Positions 41,756-53,579 of a stretch of DNA of 64,000 nt are shown here, one piece after another. The DNA is from Phoronis australis (taxonomy: Eukaryota; Phoronida; Phoronidae), in NCBI GenBank assembly GCA_002633005.1, contig NMRA01000102.1:511511-575510 (forward strand), in the 5' to 3' direction. The position numbers and the translations under genes were made by a program. Each line of letters begins with the position of its first letter. The first letter of the stretch is position 1. Below the pieces are notes generated by a model, which made no database searches, had not been told where the DNA came from, and saw only the letters and a program-made list of their open reading frames with translations.

Positions 41756-42456
41756 GTTTGTGTCTGCTCTTGTAAAGACTCTATGCTCTATTGGAATTTA
41801 AAGTAGATATAAGCATGCCTTCTGTCACGAAAACCAACTTTTCACTTAGACCATGTATCATTAGTATGATATCGATCTCGAATTGTTCCTTGATTAAAAT
41901 AGTTGTGAATTTTGGGCTTGAAAATCTCCAGCGATTTGTTCCTACTTAAGTGTCATTAGGTTACGTGTCACAGCATGCCATTTCATTGACCTGACATGGT
42001 CACAACCATAATGAACTGACACTTATTTGCAAGACAGTAATTGCCACAGTAATTGTTCTGTGAAAAATGCAACTTTATTGTCTCTCAAAGTTGGTTTCTT
42101 ATTGCTTATTAAAAGACGAAAATAGTATGACCATTGTTTGGGCTTAATAAAACAGTTGTGTGGTAACGTTATATTCGTGCAACGGCTGCTCTGAGTAGCA
42201 CTTGGGCCATAACCATGTTGCCATGAGTTCAATTTCCAGTCTTAGAAATCTAGGATCCACAATATGTGCATTAGTTCTTACATCATCTTGTTAACTTGCA
42301 GCCTCTCACACTTGTTGATGCTAGCATTCCGTTGGTGGTATAGATACAGTTATCATTACTTGTACCCAATGGTGGTTTTCTTTGCACTGTATTTTTGGTT
42401 TTAGTGTTTCAGTGCTCAATTATATTGTAACTTTTCACAATATTTTACACTTACAG

Positions 42457-42548
42457 GCCACACAGGTACTTCAGGCAGAAATCCAAGGACTATGCTGTCA
42501 AGGATTAAGAAAGGTCTAGACTCCACTGCCAACGGTGTCCATAATTAG
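42457..42548 (+). CDS. last exon of the unidentified membrane protein
   Basis: Acceptor CACTTACAG/GCCACA. Joined to the previous exon it reads KGHTGTSGRNPRTMLSRIKK followed by GLDSTANGVHN and a TAG at 42546-42548. This gives a short basic tail after the membrane segment. An AATAAA at 43011 could end the transcript. Matching phase, good splice sites, a hydrophobic-then-basic layout and the poly(A) signal together argue for a real gene 3' end. Protein identity was not recognised. Confidence 0.55.
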
Positions 42549-43010
42549 CAGATGCTTGAGAGAAAAACAAGGCGTGCACAAACTTGACACATGACTTCCA
42601 GGGGCCACCAAGTTCATTGCCTTGACATTAATGGTCTTGGGATGACAAGAAATGTTATTTGATCTATCAAAAGAAACTATCGCTGCTTCAGTGAACATTT
42701 GACACTAATTTTAAAGTTACCTTTGCTCAGTAGCTTGACGTGGATATAGACTGTTGTCATTACAACAGGACACGGCTATATTTTTCATCTTATTCATTTA
42801 CCGTATAGCATATAAGTCTGACATTTTACTTTTTATATATGTAAACCAACAATACTTGATCACTCTTTGCCTACATGCGACTCCAAAACAGTGATAGAGT
42901 ACCAGCTTTGTAATTGAAGTGTTCATGTAGCTTTGTTCAGGTTGAGTCTATCAACTTGCATCATCTGTTTTTGTTGATCCACGTGGTTGTGTGAATTGAC
43001 TATGTAATTA

Positions 43011-43016
43011 AAATAA
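43011..43016 (+). promoter_or_regulatory. candidate poly(A) signal
   Basis: AATAAA about 465 bases after the TAG of the membrane-protein exon, followed by a TG-rich stretch. Confidence 0.45.
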
Positions 43017-43971
43017 ATGTGTCCATAACTTCAAGCATATTTCGATTAATAACATGTCATGCAGCAACTCTTGTTTGCATTTACATTTCTGTTAGTGAAA
43101 TGCCTTTGATGTTGTGAAAGTTAAACTTTGGCACTGAAAATCCATTCTGTTCGTTAATGGGATTGTGTCATTGTTGTTAAAGCTGCTATAAACCTGCCTT
43201 CCTTCAATTAAACCAAATCTTGATTTTGACTATTTATTGTCTCGACCCATTCCTTACTCAAGGTACCAAGTGCTTCCTGGAATTAGAAGGAACTGGCAGT
43301 TCGTTATAGCTCAAGACTCACTTAATTCAATTTGGCTTGAAACAGCATGTCATTTTCTGTCGTTATCATTTTCTGTAGGTGAATTTGTTACAAACCAAGA
43401 AACCCATCCTCACCAGGGTAAAGAAATTTACTGATAGGAGGTCTGATACAGAAAATGGTGTAAATTAAAAGTTACTTTATTGTTGATGGAATGTTGTTTT
43501 GTAGCAACTTTACTAATTCTGTTTCATTACATTTAAGTCCTCATCCGATTTTCAGTATGAATCTAAGAAATGGTATTGGGCATAAATTTTGTTTATTAGT
43601 ACCATAAATAAATCACATTTATCTGAGTTCTAAGTAGTCGACAAAAAAAATATATGCATTAGACACATAAAATACGGTGCCTGAGTAAATAACATAATTT
43701 GTTTGACTGCAAGCAAAGTAGATACAGCAATACGATTTGTGACATAACCCTTGTATTGCGAAAACATGTTGAGGTAGCGCCTTTTGTTGTATTTGGTACC
43801 TTTGTCGAAGGCCAGCACATCATTACAGTAGACTCTTGCCAGTTCCTCACTTATGACGAAAAAACCAAAAGTCCTGAATCAAAAATAAAATATTCTTCAT
43901 AGTCATGTATAAGAGAAAAAAATACTTCAATAACTAGTGTACTTCAAAAGCTGAATACCTTATAGAATCCG

Positions 43972-44143
43972 AACAGTTTGTCCCGTCAGCACGCCATCTT
44001 TTTGGTCACATCACGTGACGTAATGAACATAAGTCCGAAAAGATTTCTGCCCTTGACGGGGTCAGAGGCAGAAATCTTTGCTGACTGATATTCATTAGGT
44101 CACGTGATGTGACCAAAAAGATGACGTGCTGACTGGACAAACT
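43972..44143. mobile_element. 172-bp foldback element
   Basis: Arms such as CCATCTTTTTGGTCACATCA with CGTGACGTAATGAA, and GATTTCTGCC near the centre, are mirrored by the inverted sequence on the other side. The centre is CTTGACGGGGTCA. It resembles a MITE and has no coding capacity. Confidence 0.75.
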
Positions 44144-44339
44144 ATTTGCAACATTTTTCCATGCCTTACTGAAAAAGATATATTTGTACAAACCTTATAG
44201 AATGTAATGTTGGCAATCCAATGTCACGGCTGTTTTGATATTCATACTTAAATTTCAGACAAACACTCAACAAAACTCAAATAAGGAATGCATTTTATTG
44301 TGTTTTGTTTATTTTGACTATAACCAATAATCCAAACAT

Positions 44340-45363
44340 CATTTATGAGTCATTCGTTGAAAAAGGTATAATATTCGTGAACGATTTCTTAGACTGGAAT
44401 GGTAACTTCTACACCTTTGAAAGTTTCCAGACGATTCATCAGATTAATGTCAGCTTTCTCAAATATTATTCAATTGTCAGTGCAATAAAACAATACCTGA
44501 AAACGTTTTCCAAAAACTTAATACTAAAAAAGGTATATGGACCACTTGTACCTTTTTCCCTAAAATATTATTTTGACGAAAAAGGGGTGTCGGGATTCTT
44601 ACCATATTCTGTGCAAAAATGACATAATACCATCGGCTCAAAAGAAATTCGAAGTATTGGGATTTTCACTATCAGAGAAGATGTGGAACTTCTATTACAA
44701 ACTTCCACATGAATGTACGAATGACACAAGCTTACTTTTCTTTCAGTTCCGCTTACCGAATAGAATTCTTCCTACTAACTACTTTTTAAATAAGTTTTAA
44801 TACGTGGACTCAAATGCTTGTACTTTTTGTAAATGCTTTCCCGAAACTCTAGAACACTTATTCTTTGAATGTGAATATGTTAATTCTTTCTGGCACGGGG
44901 TACGTCTCTGGTTAACGACTGCAATGCAAGTAAATTTTGAAATAGACAAAACCATCATAATATTTGGTCTTCAAAATGAAAAGAATAGAATTTTGAATTG
45001 GTTTCTTTTACAAACTAAAATTTTCATTTTAAAAAGGAAATTTGCTAACGTCAAACCTAATTTAGGAAGTCTTAAAAATTTTTGAATGAGTGTTTTAATG
45101 TAGAAGTTAGTGCTTCATTAAACACATGGAAATTTAATGATACAAAAAATGGGAAGATTGGAAATGTGTTTTTGAAACATGAGGGGACCCAGAGAGTTGA
45201 CCAGATGCCAGAACAGAAACTTAAGTAGTACTTTTTTACTTCGAAGTAACAATGAAAGTTTCTCGTTATTATTATGCGCAGCTCTGTACGTTGTTGTGTT
45301 GTGTTGTGTGTGTATTTGTATATGTATTTGTCTTTTGTAATAAATGTATTAATTGTAAAAAAA
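44340..45363 (+). mobile_element. 5'-truncated LINE insertion with target duplication
   Basis: The 11-base AATCCAAACAT stands at 44329-44339 and again at 45364-45374. The insert begins directly in coding sequence (IIYESFVEKGIIFVNDFLDW), continues in shifted frames (LGFSLSEKMWNFYYKLP, FRLPNRILPTNYFLN) and contains CTFCKCFPETLEHLFFECE, the C-terminal zinc knuckle of L1/Tx1-like LINEs. It ends with AATAAATGTATTAATTGT and an A run. Structure and duplication match target-primed reverse transcription. Confidence 0.82.
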
Positions 45364-45374
45364 AATCCAAACAT

Positions 45375-47720
45375 AGTCTTTAATGAATATTCATATCACA
45401 GGTGTACTGTCAGGGCCGTAATAATGTTTCCACTTTACAATTGCCAAGTAAAGGTTTAGTCCAGTAATCATAAATACATAACAGCCTGGAAATATCTTGT
45501 TCAAATTTTCTAATTAAATAACAGTTATGATCATAGTTTCAGATAATTTATTTATTTGGTAAATTGAATTTTAGGTATTTGTCTTAAACATTTATGTTGA
45601 TTGCGAGACCAAATCTCTGTTTTAAGTCACTTTTCATGAAACAGACCCCTGAGACGCTGGTACTTAAATTATGTAATCACAATTATCGTACTGCTCCTCT
45701 CCCTCCGCAGTCACCACCACTTTCTAGAGGCACATAAAGCGACGAAACGGGGGCCCCTGTTTCATGCATATCCCTATGCTTATCTTTAGGTCTGTGCTTT
45801 CCGCGCTTGCAACAAATTTTGAATCACACCCGCGAGGACAAGATGTGGACCATGTTTTGTACAGGGCCCCAACCAGTAGCTTATTCAGCTAAATTGAGCA
45901 TAAGGACTGCATACAGTAATAAATGTGAATAAATTAGTGTATACCAAAACCCCTGTCAGTATTCCCAAATAACACACTCTCAGCCTATGCCAATTTGCTT
46001 ATTGGGTGTTCAATTGACACAACAAAAATGAGATGACTACGTTTGTCACAATTCAATTTTAGATAGTTGTATCTATTGCTAACTGTTACAGATTCAAGGG
46101 TGCATTGACAAAACTAAGCACCATTATGAAGTGAAACAACCCTCTGACACAGACGTCCACACATGTGGATCTAGGATGTTGCAGGGGGAGGGGGGGGGAG
46201 TAGCCAGAGCTTTGGAAGAAAATGATAAAAGCTTATTCCAAGATGTCAGCAGTGTTTTCTTTCACAGAGTCACATGTGTGCATAGTGAGGGTGGTTAACT
46301 GGCATAAGCAAAATACTGGTGACAGGTTACTTCTTATAGATCTTTTCACTGTAGTGGACACTGCTCCGCATCTGCCTCAGGTACACCCTGATGACAATCA
46401 CAGCTGGTGATACTCACCACTCCAGTGCGTATGGACACAGCAAGTTGAATACAGTGTCCTCATCCTCAGATATACTTATGTGAGGATGAAAAAACAAATC
46501 ACATTAATTTTGAGTTGTATTTTAAAATGACCTCAACATGAAGGGGAATGTTGTTTAAACAACATTCTTATAGGTGTCAGCATAGCTGTTAACTGGTTGT
46601 TGTTCTTCAAAAAGCCAGAGGTCCATTACGAATGAAGTTTTAAGACAGTATAATTTTCAGCATTTCATGTGGCATACTTTAGTGATACATAATAAATGTA
46701 TTTTATTACAGGTTTTCAGTTTTGTTACCTATTAAACTTGTGTGTGATTACTGATGAAAGAAAACAATAAGAGTGACTTGATAACACAAAAGTTATGTAG
46801 AACCGGTTCTATTGCGTTAAGAAACGAGTGTTTCTTGCCTTGAATTCCAAGCATACCTGCATGTGAAGAGACCGAACATCAATTGCCACCTATGCCTTTT
46901 CCTCTGCGCATGGCTCAGTACTCTAATTATGTTGTCACTTTTGCTTGAGTATTGTTATTGTTGGTGAAGTGGTGATGCACACTACGATGAACCTTTAAAA
47001 ACGTGGTAATCATACAAAATGAGCAGTACGTAGATAACATTGATCAACACAGTCCATAGAATACACATTTTCGCAAAAGTGTGAGTGTACCTGAAATTTA
47101 AACTGCAGTGTTTTAGCTGTTTCCAGACTCAATAGGTTGAGTTCCTGCGTTAACTTGCCAATACTGATGCTAGGAGTCTGATAACAGCCGACATTCAAGG
47201 GGGATAGATGATTTTCGAAGCATTCTTTAGGTCTTCTGCCATGTAAACTGATGGATTGTGTTCTTGATAAAGTGAGTCTGCAAGGACCTAGTCGCACACT
47301 CAAATTCCAAGGAAGGTTACATAAGATAAAAGCAAGCACTTTCATTAACCTTCCCCTGTCCCTAGCCCTTCATTTACCCAATCGAGACCATACCACTAAT
47401 AATACAAGATGTAACCTGCTCATTAATGTTACTGATCTCCCTTTCGCTATACCCTTTTGTCTTTGAGAACGTCTCATTCATACTATATTGTCCTGTAATG
47501 ATGTGATCACTCTCAGTGTCCTGCAATTTGAGAACCAGCTTTCTCAACTGAATAACGGGCATCAAATTTGTTGCGTCCCACTCCCACGCATGGTTTTGTG
47601 TGATCTCACTTTTCTCGCAACAAGCTTCAATCTACCAGCACTTCCCAAGTTTGCTTGCATTCAACCCGAGGCTGTCATCGCTGATCCAGTGGTTTATGTT
47701 CAAGTGGATTAGGTAGATGA
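45375..47720. other. no supported gene
   Basis: AT-rich with short frames on both strands and no recognised domain, splice pair or element ends. The frames at 47010-47345 and 47488-47712 lack support. Confidence 0.35.
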
Positions 47721-47725
47721 CTAGT

Positions 47726-47878
47726 CTGTGGTGGATTTAGAGGGGGGCAAGGGAGCCATGGCCTCCCTAAAATTCTCCCAGATCCCGTTTGGCAGTTCGG
47801 GGGTGCATATGTTTGGCTAACTAAATCCTGACTAATACTCTGCCCTGTCCCCATCTCAAAATCCTGGATCTGCCCCTG
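47726..47878. mobile_element. small TIR element, CTAGT target duplication
   Basis: It starts CTGTGGTGGATTTAGAGGGG and ends CCTGGATCTGCCCCTG, with CTAGT at 47721-47725 and 47879-47883. It is an inverted-orientation relative of the 5336 copy. Confidence 0.78.
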
Positions 47879-48185
47879 CTAGTAGAACATACTAGTACAG
47901 TATAGAGTCCCTGGTGATAGACGATGCTTTTCTTATGACAATGAAGAACCACAACCCATGACCATTGAGTGACAAACAGGGTCTATTAACCTTGCACTCA
48001 GTTTCAGTCACAACATTGTTAGACCTTGGGCTAGGGCTAGGGTAGCCTTGGTACAAAGCTGTATACTAACTATACTACCCTGGCTGTGTGCAATTTCGGG
48101 GCCTACGGAAGAAAAACACAGTGGTACCTAGCTGTATTTTGACGATAGTCTTCATACAGCTAGCTGGATGGCTAGGGCCACAGGC

Positions 48186-48240
48186 GTACTCAGCTTCTGT
48201 TCGTCCACAATACACTATATAATACTACAAGGTATGACAC
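48186..48240. repeat. single arm related to the 13.47-kb hairpin
   Basis: TCAGCTTCTGTTCGTCC followed by AATACACTATATAATACTAC. The opposite arm is missing, so this is a half or solo copy. Confidence 0.5.
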
Positions 48241-49109
48241 TCCCGACTAGAAATTCCACGGGTGCATGCTTCAGTTCAACCGTCCATAGCAAACACAAAA
48301 CTCAATAAATTTACACAAAACAGATGTTCAACAAACCATGAGAAATTGTTCTTTCTCCCAATACCATTTACGGTGTCCTGGAACCGCATCAAAGTCTACA
48401 ATAAGAGGAAAGTGGCGGAAAATCCATAATCAGCACCTTACTGGAACAATTAGTCAAGGTGTTCAGCGTGAGCTTCTGAGGTGGAGGGCTGAGCATATAT
48501 GAGTGTGCCCAACATGTTATGACGTCGACTCTGCACCCAGATAACCCAACAATTTTGAATGTGTTCCCTATGGAATACGCCAGGCTGCTACCAGTGCAGA
48601 CAACTGGTTTGTGCAGTAGGTGTTACACAAGTAAGAAAAGCTAAGAAAGCAAGACAATTCTTCACTACCACAACACTGTATTCCATTCTGATGCTCCCTC
48701 ACATATAATTTCAGTTGACGTACATTGACAACAAAGTATATGCAGAAGGCAGAGCCTGTGTAGTAGCCTACACTGCAGACGACAGAGGCAACAAGACTAC
48801 GATGGACGTGTCTTCCAACCGTGAACAGAACACACAAAATGAAAGACAACGTATCATATTATCAAATAACAAATAATCATTACCTTTCTGGATCTTCATG
48901 AAACGTAAAAAATGACACGCTTTGGGTTTTCGTGAATGAACTAGTACAATTTAAGGCACTGCAAAATGCTCCCTTCTCCATTGTTCCCGCGCTTCCTACT
49001 TGACCGTTGCTTATTCACCACTTGGCGGCGCTACTCACAAGTGAACTCTTCTATAATACTACACTCCTTGCTCCCACTGAACCATTAATGTTAGTTCTTC
49101 AGTGGTGGC

Positions 49110-49860
49110 AGTTATGTTTTATGCGCCTATAGCCTCTAGCAACTTAGATGGACGGATTCAACTAATGTTATGCCTTCTAATAGCAATTTTTTGTGTCTGC
49201 CCCTGCATGTTTAGAATTCCTTGGTGGATTTTCATGAAATTTGACAAACAGTTTATTTAATAAAGAGGCGATACTGCCCAAGTATCAAACGGGTTTGACG
49301 TATTATGCACCATTACCGAATGGCCATTTTTATGATACTTAAGCAATAGAAGCCCATCATTTGCGTGGGCGCATTTCAACGTTCTGGGTTGCTCTTTTTA
49401 TCATTTGCAAGTTTTTGTGGCGTCCACCTTTTCATCTGCTAATCGGAGCCAAAGACCATTAAGAAAATTGACAGTTAATTGTATATCCGCTGAGAAAGCC
49501 AAAACTGGCGTTGATTTGCGGACGGGACGGATTACTTTGGCGCACCCTAGTGGCAATTTCGTTTGTAGTCTTTTGCGTTCACAGCTGTTTCTCATTAAAC
49601 CCTTGCAGGAACTTTCTGAAATTTGGAAAGTGTTTTTCTATGATTGTGATAACGGGTGACCACGGCTTTCGAGTGAAACTGACTTCCTCTGTGTCTCCTT
49701 GTGGCAATTTTATCTGTTTACGTTCGCCTCTGTAGCTTCATATGTCTTTGACAGAATATCATGGAATTTGGCAAATATGTTTCTATTACGAAGACAATGC
49801 CACCTTTTATGTTTGGACGGCTTATGCGTATTATGTGCCACTTATCAAACATTTACACGT
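49110..49860. repeat. second copy of the CTCF-like periodic array
   Basis: It shares TTTTATGCGCC at the start, TGGGCGCATTTCAACGTTCT, TCGTTTGTAG-like spacers and cores near 49163, 49310, 49540 (GCGCACCCTAGTGGCAATTT), 49688 and 49835 at about 146-bp spacing. It is more eroded than the 19-kb array. It lies just upstream of the P450 exons. Confidence 0.55.
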
Positions 49861-50059
49861 TACTTTATGGGCGGAGCGGCACTGAAAAAAGTGGGGGCTA
49901 CTGTCCCCCAGCCCCTTGTGGTGCACTCGACGTTATTCCGCGTATCGACCCCGACCTTCGGTCTCGGTCGATATGCGAAATAATGTCTCATGGGATATTA
50001 CTTCATCTACGCCACTCTTGGTACGTTTTGTGTATGTATCTTGTTTCCTCTCCTTCCAG

Positions 50060-50284
50060 AAGGTCACGTGAGTAGACTGATTTTTTATTGTTTCGTGTCT
50101 GGCACTGAGACTACAACAACATTCTTGCGTTGGGCATTAGTCTACATGTTGAACTATCCCGATATTCAAGAAAAAGTTCGGACAGAAGTCTACAGCTCTG
50201 TTGGCAAAGACAGGCTTCCATGTTTAGCGGATAAGATCCGCTTACCTTATACGCAAGCTGTGATCGCCGAAGTACTCCGTACTG
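50060..50284 (+). pseudogene. cytochrome P450 (CYP2-type) exon with I-helix
   Basis: Acceptor TCCTTCCAG/AAGGTC; the exon ends ACTG/GTAATA. It encodes the oxygen-binding I-helix SGTETTTTFLRWALVYMLN, PDIQEKVRTEVYSSVG and, in the K-helix region, LPYTQAVIAEVLR. The layout fits CYP2-clan microsomal monooxygenases. No N-terminal anchor or earlier exons were found upstream in the window, so only the last three exons are visible. This exon itself is intact; the lesions are in the last exon at 53399. Confidence 0.85.
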
Positions 50285-52336
50285 GTAATAAAACATTGTT
50301 TTAAAATATTCTTACCGAGAGATTTGTTTGTAGAATTTTTTTTTTGGAATCATTGGATAGTTTTAAATTGAACAAATAAAAAATCCAGACATTTCAAATA
50401 CGATGCAGCATTCCTTTGCAAAAGAAGAGTGACTTAAAATTGTGTGAAGAATTTATGTTAGGCTTATTTGAAAGACGCCCTGTGTGAATGCTTACTGAAG
50501 TATTTCAAAGTAACTGACTAAAAGCGATCAGTGCAGAAAATTTGTTGGAGGACACACAGGCTCCACCTTACGAGAAAGTCTGGTTTAACTTTAACTGCAT
50601 TTTTATGTCGTCTTCTAATATTTCATTTCATAGGGATTTTTCATTTTATCGTCGTCATCCATGCAATTTATTGGTTGAGGGAAATATGCTTATGAAATCT
50701 TTCTCGGATCTAATAATCGCAGATGATTTCGACGGTAGTTTGTGTGTATCGAAACATTCGTTGACAAATCACTCAACTGTTTTCGTCCTCCCACGTGCTT
50801 GCGTATCTATTTCTCTGCCAGCGACAGTTTATGCAACGGTGGTTATTAAATTTCTGTCGTACCAAAAATAAATCGCAAACACTGTGATACGCAAAGTTTT
50901 ATTCTGCTCCACCATATCTATGGCTCTACTAAAAATGTTTACATAGTTTGTTAAATGATTCTGTGCTGGGTCACGAAGCTAACACAAAAGCGCTCTAGCA
51001 TTAAAAGGCAGTATTACTGTTGTTGGTTTTTACGTGAGAAATGTATACATGCAATATAAATGCCGTCTGCATCAATAAATTTCACCGATCCGTCTTTGAT
51101 GATAACGGAATCATTTTAGAGTACAACCCACAAAAGTGTCAGCCAGATCTCTTGACCCAACCAAGTTACCGAATACTAATCTACTGATAACGAAATGACC
51201 AAAATATGTACCCACAAAGTGCTTTGAAATCAACAGGAGAATTCTTGACTCAAGCGGACGTTCACTTCATTAGTTTGATTCAAGATTCTGGCATATCGGA
51301 AACTTTACAGAACTTGTAACTTTGGAGCTTCAATTTAATCTCTCCCTCCGTCCCTCCCTCCGTCCCTCCCTCCGTCCCTCCCTCCGTCCCTCCCTCCGTC
51401 CGTCCGTCTCTCCCTCCCTCCCTCTCTGTCTGTGTCTCTCTCGCTTTTTCTCTCTCAAGGTGTCGGACGATATTATGGATTCGTGCTTGAGCCCCTGTGA
51501 AATGATAACGTGCAAAACCCATAATTCCATACGTGAATCAGTGCTCATGTCTTGGTTCAGGCGTCTGTCGTAGACATACTCAGGGAATGAGAAGAAAAAG
51601 CATAATAAATCGTTCAGTTAGTGTAACAAATTTGGAATGTCGATGCAGTTTGAAATTCAGTAAAATTCTTCTCCCCAAACAGTACTCTTGCGCCTTGCGC
51701 CAAGTGTATTTATAAGGAGTCGGTGGCTCCCTCCAAAAGTGCTGAGCCCACCGGCTTTTTGCAAACAAAATAATACTTTGTAACCGCGTTCTGCACTCAA
51801 AAGTTTGCAGCAAGCTTGGAGACTCCGTGCGGCACTTGATCAGTGGGCAATCGGGACTAATATTTTGAAAGACGGCTGTGGGAAAAGAACGTCTACTTCG
51901 CGACATGAGATCCCCTTTGTGACGCATTCACGGAGGATTCTAACTATTATTAGAACACGTGACTTTGGCTAGATTTCAGCTGGGTCCTAGCGTAGGACTT
52001 ATCGTTACTGAACACACGCCTGGTATCCAAGAACCTCGCGAAAACGCAAGATAACACAAGACAGCGAGATGTCACCATGTTACAAGTCAAGCACGTGATC
52101 ACACGTGGGATCTTGGCAAGATTCTGGTTGCGTTTTCGGAGACCAGCCCTGGGTTGCGTTCCACAAATGCAAGAATTTGATGATGAAAGGTGGTAGAATC
52201 ACGAGATTCGCTTGCAATACATGGCGATATCGCGCAGTCTTGCGTTCCTGCGAATGCAGCTTGGTAACAGTGCGTTTGCTATGCATCATGCTGGCGCATA
52301 TCAACTCTTGCGGGGTCTTCGTGTCTAAGTTTTAGG
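50285..52336. other. P450 intron with microsatellite and repeat copies
   Basis: Intron between two P450 exons. It holds the CCTCCCTCCGTC-type microsatellite at about 51340-51425 and a partial copy of the dispersed TCCTAGCGTAGG sequence at 51945-52020. No other gene is supported. Confidence 0.55.
51340..51450. repeat. (CCTCCCTCCGTC)n microsatellite
   Basis: Tandem 12-mers of CCTCCCTCCGTC pass into CTCCCT and CTCTGT repeats. Repetitive Arg/Pro/Ser and Arg/Glu/Gly frames here are not genes. Confidence 0.92.
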
Positions 52337-52720
52337 AACTTTAAAATTAGCGCGTAAGTAAATAACGACATATCTATCCATCTATCCAACGTTTCGGTTT
52401 ATTACTCTAAACCATTGTCAAGGAAACAGTTCATAGACTCAAAACAGGCGACACAGGTAGAGAAGAGACTGCACAGGTACACGTCAAAATGCATTTTGAG
52501 GGGGAGAGACCAGAAATCATTTGAGCCCCAACTGTTTTGATTTCTGGTCTCTCCCCCTCACATAGCATTTTGACGAGTACCTGTACAGACTCTTCACTAC
52601 CTGTGTCGCTTGTTTTGAGTCTGTGAACTGTTTCATTGACAGTGGTTTAGAGTAATAAACCGAAACGTTGGATAGATGGATAGATATGTCGTTATTTACT
52701 TACGCGCTAATTTTAAAGTT
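52337..52720. mobile_element. 384-bp foldback element in the P450 intron
   Basis: Arms of roughly 170 bases are inverted copies: AACTTTAAAATTAGCGCGTA on the left and ACGCGCTAATTTTAAAGTT on the right. Inside are ATCTATCCAACGTTTCGG and its complement, down to GAGAGACCAGAAATCA near the centre. There are a few mismatches and no coding capacity. Confidence 0.85.
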
Positions 52721-52793
52721 CGTGCTTCTGTTCTGGCCTAAATCAAATGTGATCAATCGTCTAGGTTTTAGCTCAACTATTCTCTACTTTCAG

Positions 52794-53015
52794 GTAACAT
52801 TGTTTACATGGCTCTTCCGCACTGCACATCTTCTGACGTAGAACTTGGTGGATACAAGATTCCAGCCAAAACACCAATTATACCCAACTTGGTAGCAGTT
52901 AACTTGAACGAGAAGGATTTTCCTCAGCCGCACGTGTTTAGGCCTGAAAGATTTATAGATGGAAAGGGAAACTTTAAAAAGGAACTGTCAGAGAAGATAG
53001 TGTCGTTTGGCGTGG
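52794..53015 (+). pseudogene. cytochrome P450 exon, K'-helix to heme loop
   Basis: Acceptor TACTTTCAG/GTAACA; donor GCGTGG/GTGAGG. Joined in phase 1 to the previous exon it reads EVLRTGNIVYMALPHCT, then GYKIPAKTPIIPNLVAVN, PHVFRPERFIDGKG (the PERF motif) and IVSFGVG, the first half of the heme-binding loop. Intact by itself. Confidence 0.85.
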
Positions 53016-53398
53016 GTGAGGAATTGGTTGATCAATGTTTTTTGACTAATAACAACTGTGTTTAGTTAGACTACAGGCTGTAAAAAGAAATTAAAAGCTG
53101 ACATTTTCTCTCTCCATTTCCAGTCTTCTAATTTACTTATAGTTTTGACATCATAACCATTATAAAACCTTCTTTAAGTAGTATCTGAAGGAAATGGAAG
53201 ATGTCTATGCCTCAAAATATAGTCAAGCGGGTACACTAGAAATGAATATAAAGTTTGTGTTAAATTTACGCGAATTATTTAAATACAATGGTTTCCGCGT
53301 TGGGCAATAGGTATTTATATCCTTATGATTTCTAATCTGTCGGCATTTGGTTAGATGTACCTTATGTTTACTAAGAGGTGGATAATTGTTCTCACTAG

Positions 53399-53579
53399 GT
53401 AAACGCCTTTGCTTGGGAGAGGCCTTGGCCAGAATATAAATATTCTTGTTCTTCGCGTCCATGATACAGCAGTTCCGGTTTGAAGTGCCAAGGGGGATCC
53501 TCTGCCGTCTATGGTGGGAACAGCGACGTTCATCAACTCCCCAAATCCGTTTCTGCTGTCCGCCGTTAGTTTGGTTTGA
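53399..53579 (+). pseudogene. cytochrome P450 last exon with stop and frameshift
   Basis: Acceptor TCTCACTAG/GTAAAC completes the heme loop FGVGKRLCLGEALAR with the axial cysteine. Twelve codons after the exon start comes TAA (53437-53439) in place of the residue expected in the L-helix. The frame then continues with FLFFASMIQQFRFEVP, and at the G run 53492-53496 one base is missing. In the shifted frame the family C-terminus DPLPSMVGTATF then NPFLLSAVSLV runs to TGA at 53577-53579. Two independent disabling changes suggest a recent pseudogene; assembly errors are the alternative. Confidence 0.85.

Noticed and set aside
51280-51573. Arg/Pro/Ser and Arg/Glu/Gly repeat frames
   Set aside because: Translation of the CCTCCCTCCGTC microsatellite.
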